Assembly: GCF_002995805.1 (NCBI RefSeq)
Contig: NZ_PVXL01000026.1
Location: 1-64,000, forward strand
Reading direction: 5' to 3'
DNA: 64,000 bases
Origin: Neomoorella stamsii
Lineage (GTDB): Bacteria > Bacillota > DSM-521 > Neomoorellales > Neomoorellaceae
Shown: piece by piece, positions 8,923-17,679 of the stretch
How the letters are laid out: each line of letters starts with the position of its first letter
How positions within the stretch are numbered: the first letter of the stretch is position 1
Made by a program: the position numbers and the translations under genes
The notes under the pieces: model-generated
Told to the model about the DNA's origin: nothing
The model's input: only the letters and a program-made list of their open reading frames with translations
Databases searched by the model: none

Positions 8923-9381
8923 GTGACAGGTATAAGAGCGGTCGTGCAAAGGGTCAAAAGGGCCCGGGTGACGGTCGAAGGGCAGGAAGTGGGCGCCATT
9001 GGCCCAGGACTCCTGGTTTTCCTCGGCGTAGGTCAGGGGGATGATGGCGATGACGTCGCCTACCTGGCCGACAAGGTAGCCAACTTACGGATTTTTGCTG
9101 ATAATGAAGGTAAAATGAACTTATCGGTCCGGGATGTAGGCGGCGAGGTCCTGGCCGTTTCCCAGTTTACCCTCTATGGCGACTGCCGCAAAGGGCGGCG
9201 GCCCAGTTTTACTGCCGCGGCGCCACCGGAATTAGCCAGGGAGCTGTACCGGCAATTTGTTGCCGCCCTGGCAGCGTATGGGATCAGGGTGGCGACGGGC
9301 CAGTTCCAGGCCGACATGCTGGTAGCCCTGGAAAACGACGGCCCGGTGACCATGCTCCTGGATAGCGAGAGGTTATTTTAG
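8923..9381 (+). CDS. dtd: D-aminoacyl-tRNA deacylase
   Basis: This 152-residue DTD enzyme removes D-amino acids (and glycine from tRNA-Ala) mischarged onto tRNA. It shows the two family motifs: SQFTLYGD near residues 80-87 and the cross-subunit GPVT (ENDGPVTM) near residues 138-145. Length is normal. GTG 8923 lies just behind GGAAGGCAG. Its place between rel and hisS is the usual one in Firmicutes. The 49-base gap upstream contains a weak CCACG/CGTGG hairpin followed by ATTTTT. Confidence 0.95.
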   Translation: MTGIRAVVQRVKRARVTVEGQEVGAIGPGLLVFLGVGQGDDGDDVAYLADKVANLRIFADNEGKMNLSVRDVGGEVLAVSQFTLYGDCRKGRRPSFTAAAPPELARELYRQFVAALAAYGIRVATGQFQADMLVALENDGPVTMLLDSERLF

Positions 9382-9430
9382 TTTGTCTTTGAACAGGTAT
9401 CACAAAGGTTATTAGGGAGAAGGTGGGCTA

Positions 9431-10054
9431 ATGTTTCTCAAAACCCTGGTTGTGGGTCCCATTGGCACCAACTGCTACCTGGTGGGTTGTCAGGAAACTA
9501 AAGAAGGGGCCGTCATTGATCCCGGTGCCGAAGGAGAGCGGATTCTAGCAGCAGCCCGGGAAGCGGGTTTAAAAATCCGCTATATCATCAATACCCACGG
9601 CCATATCGACCATATAGGGGCCAACGGGACTATAAAGAACGCCACTGGCGCCGCCATCCTCATCCACAGGGACGATGCCCCCTTCCTTACGGAGCCCGGG
9701 CGCAATCTATCCGCGCTAATGGGCACCAGGGTAAGCAGCCCCGGGGCCGACCGCCTCTTGCAGGAGGGCGACACCATCACCATTGGCCGGACCATTACCC
9801 TGACGGTTATCCATACCCCCGGCCATACCCCGGGCGGGATTTGTTTGCAGGGCGAGGGTTTAATCTTTACCGGCGATACCCTCTTCGCCGGTTCCATTGG
9901 CCGTACCGATTTTCCCGGCGGTTCTTTTAATCAGTTGCTTAATTCCATTAAAGAAAAGCTCTTTGTCCTGGATGATGAGCTGGAAATTTATCCCGGCCAC
10001 GGCCCGGCCTCTACCATTGGTACCGAGCGGGCCGATAATCCCTTTTTTACTTAA
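9431..10054 (+). CDS. MBL-fold metallo-hydrolase (glyoxalase II-like)
   Basis: This 207-residue metallo-beta-lactamase-fold hydrolase carries the full metal set: THGHIDHIG (about residues 55-63), HTPGHTPGG (about 127-135), TGDTLF with the bridging aspartate (about 149-154) and a final PGHGP histidine. Members of this subgroup are often labelled hydroxyacylglutathione hydrolase or YcbL/YqgX-type; the substrate is not known, and since Clostridia generally lack glutathione a different thioester or bacillithiol-type substrate is possible. ATG 9431 follows GGGAGAAGGTGG. It precedes hisS by 12 bases in the same operon. Confidence 0.88.
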   Translation: MFLKTLVVGPIGTNCYLVGCQETKEGAVIDPGAEGERILAAAREAGLKIRYIINTHGHIDHIGANGTIKNATGAAILIHRDDAPFLTEPGRNLSALMGTRVSSPGADRLLQEGDTITIGRTITLTVIHTPGHTPGGICLQGEGLIFTGDTLFAGSIGRTDFPGGSFNQLLNSIKEKLFVLDDELEIYPGHGPASTIGTERADNPFFT

Positions 10055-10066
10055 TGGAGGCCTGAG

Positions 10067-11341
10067 ATGCTAACCAATCGACCACGGGGTACGGAAGACA
10101 TCCTCCCTGAGGAGGTAGGCCGCTGGTACTTACTGGAGGCGACCGCCAGGAAAGTCAGCCGGCTGTACGGCTACCGGGAAATCCGTACGCCTGTTTTTGA
10201 GCATACCGAGCTTTTTAACCGCGGCGTCGGGGATAACACCGATATTGTGGAGAAGGAAATGTATACCTTTACCGATCGAGGCGGGCGCAGCGTGACTTTG
10301 CGGCCGGAAGGGACGGCCCCGGTAGTGCGGGCCTTTCTGGAGCACCACCTGGAGGCCGGGGGACTGCCGGTAAAGCTTTTTTACCTGGGTCCCATGTTCC
10401 GTTACGGCCGCCCCCAGGCCGGCCGGTTGCGCCAGTTCCACCAGTTTGGGGTGGAAGCCTTTGGCTCCCGTGACCCGGCCCTGGATGCCGAGGTTATCGC
10501 CCTGGCCATGGATTTTTATAACCGCCTGGCGCTGAAGGACCTGGAACTGCATTTAAACAGCGTCGGCTGCCCGGCCTGCCGGCCCCGGCACCGGGAGAAA
10601 CTGCAGGATTACCTGCGGCCGCGCTTACAGGAGCTGTGCCCCACCTGCCAGGGCCGTTTTGAGCGCAACCCTTTACGCATCTTTGACTGCAAGAGCCCGG
10701 TGTGCCAGGAGATAGTCGCCGGGGCGCCGACGATAGCCGCTTCCCTCTGCCCGGACTGCGGTGAGCATTTCGAGCGCGTCCAGGAGTACCTGCAAGAACT
10801 GGGGATTGACTTTATCCTGGACGAGCACCTGGTGCGCGGCCTGGATTACTACACTAACACGGCCTTTGAAATAATGGTCAAAGGCATCGGTGCCCAGAGT
10901 TCCATTGGCGGCGGCGGCCGCTATGACGGCCTGGTGGAGGCCCTGGGGGGTAAACCGGTGCCGGGCATTGGCTTTGGCCTGGGCCTGGAACGGGTCTTAC
11001 TCGCCCTGGAAGCCCAGGGCCGGGATTTAAGGCCGGATGGAGGGATAGATGTCCTGGCAGTCACGGCCGGCGCCGGGGTAGAAAGGGCGGCTGTCCGCCT
11101 GCTCGCCAATTTAAGGAAGGCTGGATTAAAGGCCGATAAAGACTACCTGGGCCGCAGCCTCAAAGCCCAGATGAAGTATGCTAACCGCTACCCGGCCAAA
11201 CTGGCCGTAATCCTCGGGGAGGAAGAACTCTCCCGGGGGCAGGTCCTGGTCCGCCGCCTGGATACCGGGACCCAGGAAGAAGTACCTTTAGAGGCAGCAG
11301 TGGAGTATTGCCGCCGGGTGAAGGGAACCTGTGGTGGCTAA
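10067..11341 (+). CDS. hisS: Histidyl-tRNA synthetase
   Basis: This 424-residue class II synthetase attaches histidine to tRNA-His. It has motif 1 around residues 40-60, motif 2 with [18 protein letters not shown] (about residues 112-129), the histidine-specific [13 protein letters not shown] (about 260-272) and motif 3 [13 protein letters not shown] (about 303-315). A C-terminal anticodon-binding domain follows. A cysteine-rich insert ([23 protein letters not shown]) in the middle is seen in many bacterial HisRS. ATG 10067 has GGAGG at 10055-10059. There is no T-box leader in front of it, so control, if any, comes from the upstream operon. Confidence 0.95.
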   Translation: MLTNRPRGTEDILPEEVGRWYLLEATARKVSRLYGYREIRTPVFEHTELFNRGVGDNTDIVEKEMYTFTDRGGRSVTLRPEGTAPVVRAFLEHHLEAGGLPVKLFYLGPMFRYGRPQAGRLRQFHQFGVEAFGSRDPALDAEVIALAMDFYNRLALKDLELHLNSVGCPACRPRHREKLQDYLRPRLQELCPTCQGRFERNPLRIFDCKSPVCQEIVAGAPTIAASLCPDCGEHFERVQEYLQELGIDFILDEHLVRGLDYYTNTAFEIMVKGIGAQSSIGGGGRYDGLVEALGGKPVPGIGFGLGLERVLLALEAQGRDLRPDGGIDVLAVTAGAGVERAAVRLLANLRKAGLKADKDYLGRSLKAQMKYANRYPAKLAVILGEEELSRGQVLVRRLDTGTQEEVPLEAAVEYCRRVKGTCGG

Positions 11342-11391
11342 GTTGATGTGGGAAGTTAGGGTAAGAGTCCCGTATGGGGACAGTGGCCCGT

Positions 11392-11602
11392 GGCTTTTGT
11401 ATGGCGAGAGCGACCTGGCTCTGGCGGCAGAGCGGCCGAAGTTGCGGCGAAGAGCGAGGGCGGCCGGGAACGGGAGGACCGAGGCCGGATTCTCAAGGCA
11501 AGGATGCCGAATAGGCGGGGAGCCCGATCTTTCCGCCTCACGGCTGAGCCTTAGGACGCTCCGTGAGGGCCAGGGAGCGAGCGAAAACAAAGCCAGGTGA
11601 AA
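11392..11602 (+). repeat. Dispersed imperfect inverted-repeat element, copy 1 (between hisS and aspS)
   Basis: The left end reads GGCTTTTGTATGGCGAGAGC and the right end (about 11570-11600) reads GGGAGCGAGCGAAAACAAAG followed by CCAGG. These ends are inverted relatives of one another. Both ends closely match the ends of the element at 53120-53253, while the middle differs and is longer here. No protein frame fits. It fills almost the whole 290-base hisS-aspS gap. It may be a miniature mobile element or a structured RNA or repeat family of this lineage. Confidence 0.6.
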
Positions 11603-11632
11603 TACCGGCATTTTAGAGGAGAGTGGATATTA

Positions 11633-13444
11633 GTGATCGAGTCTATGGCCGGGCTGCACCGCAGCCATGGCTGCGGGGAGCTCAGGGCAGAAGATACAGG
11701 CAAAGAAGTAACCCTCATGGGCTGGGTGCACCGCCGCCGCGACCACGGCGGCCTCATCTTTATCGACTTGCGCGACCGTTCCGGCCTGGTACAGGTTGTC
11801 TGCGACCCGGAGGCAGGACCGGCCTTTAAGAAAGCCGAAGAGGTACGCAATGAATATGTGGTGGCGGTGACGGGCAGGGTGCGGCCGCGGCCGGAAGGCA
11901 CAGCCAATCCCAAACTCGCTACCGGCACCATTGAAGTCGAGGCCCGGGAACTGCGCATTCTTAACCGGGCTAAAACGCCGCCCTTTTACATTGAGGATAA
12001 CATTGTTGTCGACGAAGCCTTACGCCTGCGTTACCGCTACCTGGACCTGCGCCGCCCGGAAATGCAGGGCATTATGTACCTGCGTTACCGGACGACCCGG
12101 GCCATCCGCGATTTCCTGGACAGCCGGGGCTTCTGGGAAATTGAAACACCCATGCTGACCCGCAGCACCCCGGAAGGGGCGCGGGATTTCCTGGTGCCCA
12201 GCCGGCTGCGGCCGGGGGAATTCTTTGCCCTGCCCCAGTCACCCCAGCTCTTTAAACAGATTCTCATGGTGGCCGGTATAGAGCGTTATTTCCAGATCGT
12301 CCGCTGTTTCCGGGATGAAGACTTAAGGGCCGACCGCCAGCCGGAGTTTACCCAGCTGGATATGGAGATGTCCTTTATCCAGCGGGAAGATATTTTAAAC
12401 CTAGTGGAAGAATTAATGGCCCATGTTTTCCGGGAAACCCTGGGGATTGAACTTACCCTTCCCCTGCCGCGGCTGACCTATCAAGAAGCCATGGCCCGCT
12501 TTGGCTCTGACAAGCCTGATCTCCGCTTCGGCCTGGAGATTACCGATGTATCCGACCTGGTTAGAGGGTGCGGCTTTAAAGTTTTTGCCGACGCGGCAGC
12601 CCGGGGCGGGGTGATACGGGGCCTGTGCGTTCCCGGTGGGGCCAGTTTCTCCCGCCGGGAACTGGATGAATTGACGCGAGCTGCGGCCGTCTTTGGTGCC
12701 AAAGGGCTGGCCTGGATGGCCGTTACTGCCGAGGGTATCCGTTCTCCCATTGCCAAGTTCTTTACGGGTCAAGAACTCCAGGACCTGGTGGCCCGCATGG
12801 GGGGCAAGGAAGGAGATCTTCTCCTGTTTGTTGCCGATAGCGAGACGGTTGCGGCTACCGCCCTGGGATCCTTACGCCTGGAACTGGGCCAGCGGTTGCA
12901 CCTCTATGAGCCGGAGCAACTGGCCTTTACCTGGGTAACGGATTTCCCCTTACTGGAATACAGCCCGGAAGAAAAGCGTTATGTGGCCGTGCACCACCCC
13001 TTTACCATGCCCATGGAAGAGGACTGGCCCCTGCTGGATACTGAACCTTTAAAAGTGCGCGCCCTGGCTTACGACCTGGTTTTAAACGGCGTCGAGCTGG
13101 GCGGGGGCAGCATCCGGATTCACCGCCGCGATATTCAGGAAAAAATGTTTAGCCTCTTAGGCTTTTGCCCGGAGGAGGCCCGGGAGAAATTTGGCTTCCT
13201 GCTGGAGGCCTTTGAATACGGCACTCCGCCCCACGGTGGCATTGCTTTTGGCCTGGACCGGATGATCATGCTCATGGCCCGGCGGGATACCATCCGCGAC
13301 TGCATCGCCTTCCCCAAGACCCAGAGCGGGACCTGCCTGATGACGGCGGCACCTTCGACAGTCGCACCGGAGCAGCTCCTGGAGCTGCACCTGAAGACTA
13401 CCGCCCGTCCGGCGGGTAAACTAAGCAGTGCTGGCAAAGCATAG
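11633..13444 (+). CDS. aspS: Aspartyl-tRNA synthetase (bacterial type)
   Basis: This synthetase of about 603 residues charges tRNA-Asp (in some bacteria also tRNA-Asn). An N-terminal OB-fold anticodon domain (GWVHRRRDHGGLIFIDLRD) is followed by the class II core with motif 2 FRDEDLRADRQPEFTQLD, the bacterial GAD insertion (about residues 290-420), and motif 3 with GIAFGLDRMIML. GTG 11633 is preferred because GAGGAG lies 11 bases before it; ATG 11645 is a possible later start. The frame is open to 11597, but that part overlaps the repeat element. Whether the enzyme is discriminating cannot be judged by eye. A 6S RNA gene follows, as after aspS in Bacillus. Confidence 0.94.
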   Translation: MIESMAGLHRSHGCGELRAEDTGKEVTLMGWVHRRRDHGGLIFIDLRDRSGLVQVVCDPEAGPAFKKAEEVRNEYVVAVTGRVRPRPEGTANPKLATGTIEVEARELRILNRAKTPPFYIEDNIVVDEALRLRYRYLDLRRPEMQGIMYLRYRTTRAIRDFLDSRGFWEIETPMLTRSTPEGARDFLVPSRLRPGEFFALPQSPQLFKQILMVAGIERYFQIVRCFRDEDLRADRQPEFTQLDMEMSFIQREDILNLVEELMAHVFRETLGIELTLPLPRLTYQEAMARFGSDKPDLRFGLEITDVSDLVRGCGFKVFADAAARGGVIRGLCVPGGASFSRRELDELTRAAAVFGAKGLAWMAVTAEGIRSPIAKFFTGQELQDLVARMGGKEGDLLLFVADSETVAATALGSLRLELGQRLHLYEPEQLAFTWVTDFPLLEYSPEEKRYVAVHHPFTMPMEEDWPLLDTEPLKVRALAYDLVLNGVELGGGSIRIHRRDIQEKMFSLLGFCPEEAREKFGFLLEAFEYGTPPHGGIAFGLDRMIMLMARRDTIRDCIAFPKTQSGTCLMTAAPSTVAPEQLLELHLKTTARPAGKLSSAGKA

Positions 13445-13447
13445 TAC

Positions 13448-13476
13448 TTGCAAATCCTTTAAGTTTGTGTTAACAT
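13448..13476 (+). promoter_or_regulatory. Promoter of the 6S RNA gene
   Basis: TTGCAA (13448-13453), a 17-base spacer and TAACAT (13471-13476) place transcription start near 13483, at the 5' edge of the predicted RNA. Confidence 0.7.
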
Positions 13477-13482
13477 CATACA

Positions 13483-13695
13483 TGCAACAGGAGGAGTAAA
13501 GAATTTTACCCTGCGATGTTCGTGTTGCACCGTGGAGTTTTGAGCCAACACCTATACAAAGGGAGCCCAACCTCTGGGCGTGGCTTGCAGGCCCCCATGG
13601 AGGGGAAGCAAAAAGCGTCCAGGGAGGCACCCACCTGCGGAGAGCGGGTTCATTAAACACACGGTGAGCACGGCATTTGTGGGGTTTTATTTTTT
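13483..13695 (+). ncRNA. ssrS: 6S RNA (RNA polymerase-binding regulator)
   Basis: An untranslated block of about 210 bases lies between aspS and yrvM, the position of 6S-1 RNA (bsrA) in Bacillus. The 5' arm (AAAGAATTTTACCCTGCGAT, then GTTCGTGTTGCACCGTG) can pair along its length with the 3' arm (CACGGTGAGCACGGCATTTG, then TGGGGTTTTATTTTTT), counting G-U pairs. This forms the long closing stem around a central bubble typical of 6S RNA, ending in a U-run. A good promoter precedes it. 6S RNA mimics an open promoter and holds sigma-A RNA polymerase in slow growth. The call rests on synteny plus foldability. Confidence 0.8.
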
Positions 13696-13705
13696 GGTGG
13701 GCAAG

Positions 13706-14428
13706 GTGGAGAGTTTCTGGTCCCGCACGGAAATGCTCATTGGGCCCGAAGGGCGGGCCCGCCTGGCGGCAGCCAGGGTAGCGGTAATTGGTACCGGCGG
13801 AGTCGGCTCCTTTGCTGTGGAGGCCCTGGCCCGCGCGGGTATAGGTTACCTGGAACTGGTAGACCCGGATGTAGTTCGACCCAGCAACATCAACCGCCAG
13901 GTACCTGCTCTGCATTCAACCCTGGGCCAGCCCAAGGTAGAAGTCCTGGCTCGGCGCTGCTGGGAGATCAACCCGGAGGCAGTAATAGTTACCCGGCAGG
14001 AAGTCTACAGTCCGGGAAAAGGCCCGCAATTTGTCCGGCGCGACCTGGATTACCTGGTGGATGCCATTGACAGTGTGGGAGCGAAGATAGACCTCCTGGC
14101 TACGGCCCTGCAGGCGGGAGTACCTGTGGTCAGCAGTATGGGAGCGGGCAATCGCCTGGACCCCACCCGTTTAAGGGTGGCCGACATCAGCGCTACCAGG
14201 GGGTGTCCCCTGGCCCGGGCCGTCCGGCGGGGACTAAAAGCCCGGGGCATCACTACGGGCCTGACAGTAGTCTACTCGGAAGAACCGCCCCTGCCGGCCC
14301 GGCCCAACCCGGAACTAGCGCCAGGCGAGAGACAACCCCCCGGCAGTATGGTTTTTGTCCCAGCCGTGGCCGGCCTGCTCCTGGCCAGCCTGGTGGTAAG
14401 GAACATCCTGAACCAGACCGATTGCTAG
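13706..14428 (+). CDS. tcdA: tRNA threonylcarbamoyladenosine dehydratase (TcdA/YrvM, ThiF-HesA family)
   Basis: About 240 residues. This E1-like enzyme uses ATP to cyclise t6A37 to ct6A in tRNAs reading ANN codons. The N-terminal nucleotide site reads VAVIGTGGVGSFAVEALAR (about residues 27-45), followed by LVDPDVVRPSNINRQ and the DAIDSVGAK segment; the C-terminal part carries a hydrophobic segment (VPAVAGLLLASLVV). GTG 13706 is chosen because it gives the family start FSR-like (ESFWSRTEMLIGPEG) and has GGTGGG before it. The frame runs back to 13580 but there it overlaps the 6S RNA. The neighbourhood aspS-6S-yrvM matches Bacillus. Confidence 0.87.
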   Translation: MESFWSRTEMLIGPEGRARLAAARVAVIGTGGVGSFAVEALARAGIGYLELVDPDVVRPSNINRQVPALHSTLGQPKVEVLARRCWEINPEAVIVTRQEVYSPGKGPQFVRRDLDYLVDAIDSVGAKIDLLATALQAGVPVVSSMGAGNRLDPTRLRVADISATRGCPLARAVRRGLKARGITTGLTVVYSEEPPLPARPNPELAPGERQPPGSMVFVPAVAGLLLASLVVRNILNQTDC

Positions 14429-14493
14429 TTGCCGTTGCTGCAATTATGCTGTATACTGGATAAGGGTATCCCCGGGGAAGGAGGTTTAGCGAA

Positions 14494-14787
14494 GTGAGTA
14501 GGAGGCCTGGCGAGGAGAGTTCCTATGCACCCCAGCGGGATGATTTACTGCTCCGCCTGCGGAAGATCGAGGGTCAGGTCAAGGGTATCCACCGCATGAT
14601 TGAAGAGGACAAGTATTGTGTCGATATTCTCATTCAAATTGCCGCCGCGCGGGCAGCCTTGAAAAAGGTCGGCACTATGATTTTTGAAGCCCATGTCCGT
14701 GGCTGTGTCCGGACGGCTATAGTCAATCAGGAAGATGGAGAAATAATTGATGAGCTTATTGATGTTTTAAACCGCTTCACCAGCTAA
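14494..14787 (+). CDS. CsoR/RcnR-family metal- or sulfur-sensing repressor
   Basis: This 97-residue all-helical DNA-binding regulator has the family start [21 protein letters not shown] and the C-H-C ligand set (YCVDIL about residue 46, FEAHVRGC about residues 71-75). In CsoR these bind Cu(I) in a tetramer and release DNA; persulfide sensors (CstR) keep the two cysteines but lack the histidine, which argues here for a metal sensor. GTG 14494 follows GGAGG. It sits 28 bases before a thioredoxin gene on the same strand, so the two probably share a transcript; no copper exporter is adjacent. Confidence 0.85.
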   Translation: MSRRPGEESSYAPQRDDLLLRLRKIEGQVKGIHRMIEEDKYCVDILIQIAAARAALKKVGTMIFEAHVRGCVRTAIVNQEDGEIIDELIDVLNRFTS

Positions 14788-14815
14788 AGGGAAAAAGCGA
14801 AGGGAGAGGATAGGT

Positions 14816-15145
14816 TTGGCAGCGAACAATATCGTTACCCTCACGGATGCCAATTTTAAAGAAGAAGTGCTCTCCGCGAAGCCCCCGGTCCTGGTTGACT
14901 TCTGGGCCGCCTGGTGTGGCCCCTGCCGGATGATTGCTCCCCTTGTGGAGCAACTGGCCGGGGAATACGAAGGTAAAATCAAGGTGGCCAAGCTCAACGT
15001 GGACGAGTATCCCTCGATAGCGTCTGATTATGGCATTATGAGTATTCCCACCCTTTTACTGTTTAAAAACGGCGAAGTTGTCTCCCGGCTAGTAGGGTAC
15101 CAGACTAAAGACAAACTGGTCCAGGTGCTGGAGAAGAATTTATAA
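14816..15145 (+). CDS. trxA: Thioredoxin
   Basis: This 109-residue thioredoxin reduces protein disulfides through the active site WCGPC ([19 protein letters not shown], about residues 28-46). The cis-proline region [12 protein letters not shown] is at about residues 73-84. Length and order are those of classic TrxA. TTG 14816 has GGGAGAGGATAGG before it. It follows the CsoR-like regulator and ends ten bases before the convergent rarA gene, whose 3' end contains the terminator for this transcript. Confidence 0.95.
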   Translation: MAANNIVTLTDANFKEEVLSAKPPVLVDFWAAWCGPCRMIAPLVEQLAGEYEGKIKVAKLNVDEYPSIASDYGIMSIPTLLLFKNGEVVSRLVGYQTKDKLVQVLEKNL

Positions 15146-15154
15146 ACTAGCCCA

Positions 15155-16480
15155 TTATTTCCGCCGCCTGGTGCGCTGCTGCCAGGCGGTTTTCATTTGC
15201 CCTTCCCGGCCGTAGTCGCTGGGGTGGTAAAAAACTTTCCCCTGGAGGTTGTCAGGCAGGTACTGCTGTTCCACCCAGCCGCCGGGGTAGTCGTGGGGGT
15301 ATTTATACCCCTTCCCGTGGCCGAAGGCAGCCGCGCCCCGGTAGTTGGCATCCCGCAGGTGGATTGGTACCGGGCAGGCGGTTTCTTTTTCCACTGCCGC
15401 CAGAGCGGCGTCGATGGCTTTGATAACCGAGTTGCTCTTGGGGGCCAGGGCAATATAGAGGGTGGCTTCGGCCAGGATAATGCGGCCCTCTGGCAGGCCC
15501 ACCCGTTCCACAGCCTGGGCGGCGGCGCTGGCCACTACCAGGGCCTGGGGATCAGCCAGGCCCACATCTTCGGCGGCATGGATAAGGAGCCGGCGGGCCA
15601 GGAAGGCCGGGTCTTCGCCGGCGTAGATCATCCGGGCCAGCCAGTAGAGGGCAGCGTCGGGATCGGAGCCGCGCATGCTTTTTATCCAGGCCGAAACGCA
15701 GTCGTAATGCTGGTCGCCGTCCCGGTCGTAAAGGACGGCCCGCTGCTGGATGGCCTCTTCGGCGACTTTCAGGGTGAGGATACGCCGGCCCTTTTCGTCC
15801 GGTGGGGTGGTGAGGACGGCAAACTCCAGGGCGTTTAAAGCTACCCGGGCATCACCGTTGGCCACCCGGGCCAGGTGCTCCAGGGCCTCCGGCTCGACTG
15901 CGACGCTAAACTTACCCAGGCCCCGCTCGGGGTCCGCCAGGGCGCGGCGGAGGAGGGCCAGGATGGCTTCACTGGACAGGGCCTCCAGGCGGAAGATCCG
16001 GGAACGGGAACGAATGGCGGCATTGACGGTGAACATGGGGTTTTCCACCGTGGCACCGATGAGGGTGAGTAACCCTTCCTCAACGCAGGGGAGGAGGGCG
16101 TCCTGGATATTTTTGGCCCAGCGGTGAATCTCGTCTACAAAGATAACCGTCTTTTGCTGGTAGTATTTTTCCCGCTCCCGGGCGGCGGCAATTACCCGGC
16201 GAATATCGTTAACGCCGTCCAAAACGGCATTTAAAGCCTCAAAGTGGGCCCTGGTCATGCGGGCGATAATCCGGGCCAGGGTCGTTTTGCCGCTCCCCGG
16301 CGGCCCCCAGAGGATAATGGAGGTCAGGCTGTCATTCTCTATGGCCCGGCGCAGCAGGGTACCGGGCCCAACGATCTTTTCCTGGCCGATAAATTCATCT
16401 AGAGTACGCGGCCGCATCCTTACTGCCAGGGGCGCTCGCGCCTCCCGGCTTTCCTCGCTGGCTTGCTCGAACAGGTCCAT
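15155..16480 (-). CDS. rarA: Replication-associated recombination protein RarA (MgsA)
   Basis: This 441-residue AAA+ ATPase acts at stalled replication forks with SSB and RecA. It has Walker A GPPGSGKTTL (about residues 59-68), Walker B VIFVDEIHR (about 113-121), sensor regions, and the C-terminal helical tetramerisation domain with YKYPHDYPGGWVEQQYLP. The ATG at 16480 (MDLFEQ) is preferred, with GAGGTG six bases upstream; a TTG directly before it is too close to that site. The gene is convergent with trx and divergent from mrp. Confidence 0.93.
   Translation of the reverse strand: MDLFEQASEESREARAPLAVRMRPRTLDEFIGQEKIVGPGTLLRRAIENDSLTSIILWGPPGSGKTTLARIIARMTRAHFEALNAVLDGVNDIRRVIAAAREREKYYQQKTVIFVDEIHRWAKNIQDALLPCVEEGLLTLIGATVENPMFTVNAAIRSRSRIFRLEALSSEAILALLRRALADPERGLGKFSVAVEPEALEHLARVANGDARVALNALEFAVLTTPPDEKGRRILTLKVAEEAIQQRAVLYDRDGDQHYDCVSAWIKSMRGSDPDAALYWLARMIYAGEDPAFLARRLLIHAAEDVGLADPQALVVASAAAQAVERVGLPEGRIILAEATLYIALAPKSNSVIKAIDAALAAVEKETACPVPIHLRDANYRGAAAFGHGKGYKYPHDYPGGWVEQQYLPDNLQGKVFYHPSDYGREGQMKTAWQQRTRRRK
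15164..15193 (+). terminator. Terminator for the csoR-like/trx transcript, inside the rarA 3' end
   Basis: CCGCCTGG / CCAGGCGG with a ten-base loop is followed by TTTTC on the plus strand. It lies within the last codons of the convergent rarA gene, so coding sequence and terminator share the same bases. Confidence 0.6.
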
Positions 16481-16674
16481 CAATTACACCTCAAACAGGG
16501 GTAGGGTTCTTTGCTTCCATTGTAACACGCAAAAAGGAATTGGAAAATAGAACACCAGATCTGGCCTTTGCTGGTATTGAGCTCCCAACTTATGATGTCC
16601 ACCCTGGCCGACCTACGACATGCCAATCCTTTGATAGTCAAGCAACTCTGTTGCAGCCTGGTGGAAACAAAATA

Positions 16675-16702
16675 TTGACATATGACCACATAGGGGTATA
16701 AT
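16675..16702 (+). promoter_or_regulatory. Consensus promoter of mrp
   Basis: TTGACA (16675-16680) and TATAAT (16697-16702) match the consensus fully, with a 16-base spacer. The start codon of the Mrp ATPase lies 20 bases further on, so the leader is very short. Confidence 0.8.
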
Positions 16703-16721
16703 TATTACGAGGTGAAAAACA

Positions 16722-17555
16722 TTGGCTACAGAAGCTTGCGAAACCTGCAACCCGTCAACCTGCAATTCTACGACCTGCGAGGCCAAAAAGCCGGGCCACA
16801 TCCCGCCCCATGAACTGAGCAACATCAAGCACGTTATCGGCATCATGAGCGGCAAGGGCGGCGTCGGCAAGTCTTCGGTAACGGCTTTGCTGGCGGTGGC
16901 CCTGCAACAGGCCGGTTACCAGGTGGGCATCCTGGATGCCGACATTACCGGTCCCAGCATCCCTAGGATGTTCGGCGTCCGCCGGCAGCCGGAGGGCACC
17001 GGTCACGGCATGATTCCGCCCCAAAGTCCCGGGGGTACCCGGATCATGTCCCTTAACCTTTTGCTGCCCCATGAAGATGACCCGGTCATCTGGCGCGGTC
17101 CCCTGATCGGCGGGGCCGTCAAGCAATTCTGGACCGATGTGATCTGGGGCGACCTGGATTACCTGCTGGTAGACCTGCCGCCGGGGACCGGGGACGCCCC
17201 CCTGACGGTGCTCCAGTCTTTACCCCTGGACGGCCTGGTAATTGTCAGTTCACCCCAGGAACTGGCCCAGATGGTGGTCCGCAAAGCTGTTAAGATGGCG
17301 GCCATGATGAACGTTAAAATCCTGGGCCTGGTGGAAAATATGAGCTATGCTCTCTGCCCGGACTGCGGCAAGGAAATTTATCTCTTTGGTCCCAGCCGCG
17401 CCGAAGCAGCGGCAGCAGAAGCCGGTATCCCCCTGCTGGGCACCCTGCCCCTGGATCCGGACCTGACGGCCCTGTGCGACCACGGCAAGGTGGAAGATTA
17501 CCGCGGGCCCTTGCTGGAACGGGCCAGGGAGTTTGTCAGGAAGATAGCCGGGTAG
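16722..17555 (+). CDS. Mrp/NBP35-type P-loop ATPase, Fe-S carrier
   Basis: This 277-residue deviant-Walker ATPase has GIMSGKGGVGKSSVTALLA near residues 40-58 and the CPDCGK pair near residues 209-214 that in ApbC/Nbp35 proteins holds a bridging 4Fe-4S cluster between subunits. The first 25 residues hold four cysteines (ACETCNPSTCNSTTCEAKK), reminiscent of the N-terminal cluster site of eukaryotic Nbp35 but shorter. The family inserts Fe-S clusters into target proteins. TTG 16722 follows ACGAGGTG. It has its own strong promoter and a bidirectional terminator follows; it stands alone, about 2.8 kb before the isc genes. Confidence 0.9.
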   Translation: MATEACETCNPSTCNSTTCEAKKPGHIPPHELSNIKHVIGIMSGKGGVGKSSVTALLAVALQQAGYQVGILDADITGPSIPRMFGVRRQPEGTGHGMIPPQSPGGTRIMSLNLLLPHEDDPVIWRGPLIGGAVKQFWTDVIWGDLDYLLVDLPPGTGDAPLTVLQSLPLDGLVIVSSPQELAQMVVRKAVKMAAMMNVKILGLVENMSYALCPDCGKEIYLFGPSRAEAAAAEAGIPLLGTLPLDPDLTALCDHGKVEDYRGPLLERAREFVRKIAG

Positions 17556-17641
17556 GATTGACTTTCCTGCCACGGTAAATGGTTTTAAAGCCAGGGCCGC
17601 CCTTTACCGGACCCCCTGGAAGGACTTCTTATGGCTTTTCT

Positions 17642-17675
17642 GGCCCCGGGAAAGATCCCGGGGCCAATCATACTT
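17642..17675. terminator. Bidirectional terminator between mrp and the nitroreductase gene
   Basis: A perfect 10-base-pair stem GGCCCCGGGA / TCCCGGGGCC with an AAGA loop lies between two convergent genes. On the plus strand it is followed by AATCATACTTTTATTT. Confidence 0.8.
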
Positions 17676-17679
17676 TTAT

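Noticed and set aside
11342-11632. T-box leader of aspS (and similar leaders for hisS and alaS)
   Set aside because: No T-box sequence of the AGGGTGGNACCGCG type was found, and the alaS leader is far too short.
13580-13705. Upstream extension of the yrvM/tcdA frame
   Set aside because: It lies inside the 6S RNA; the family start begins at about 13706.
15197-15838. 213-residue plus-strand ORF opposite rarA
   Set aside because: Antisense shadow of rarA without a ribosome site or family motif.
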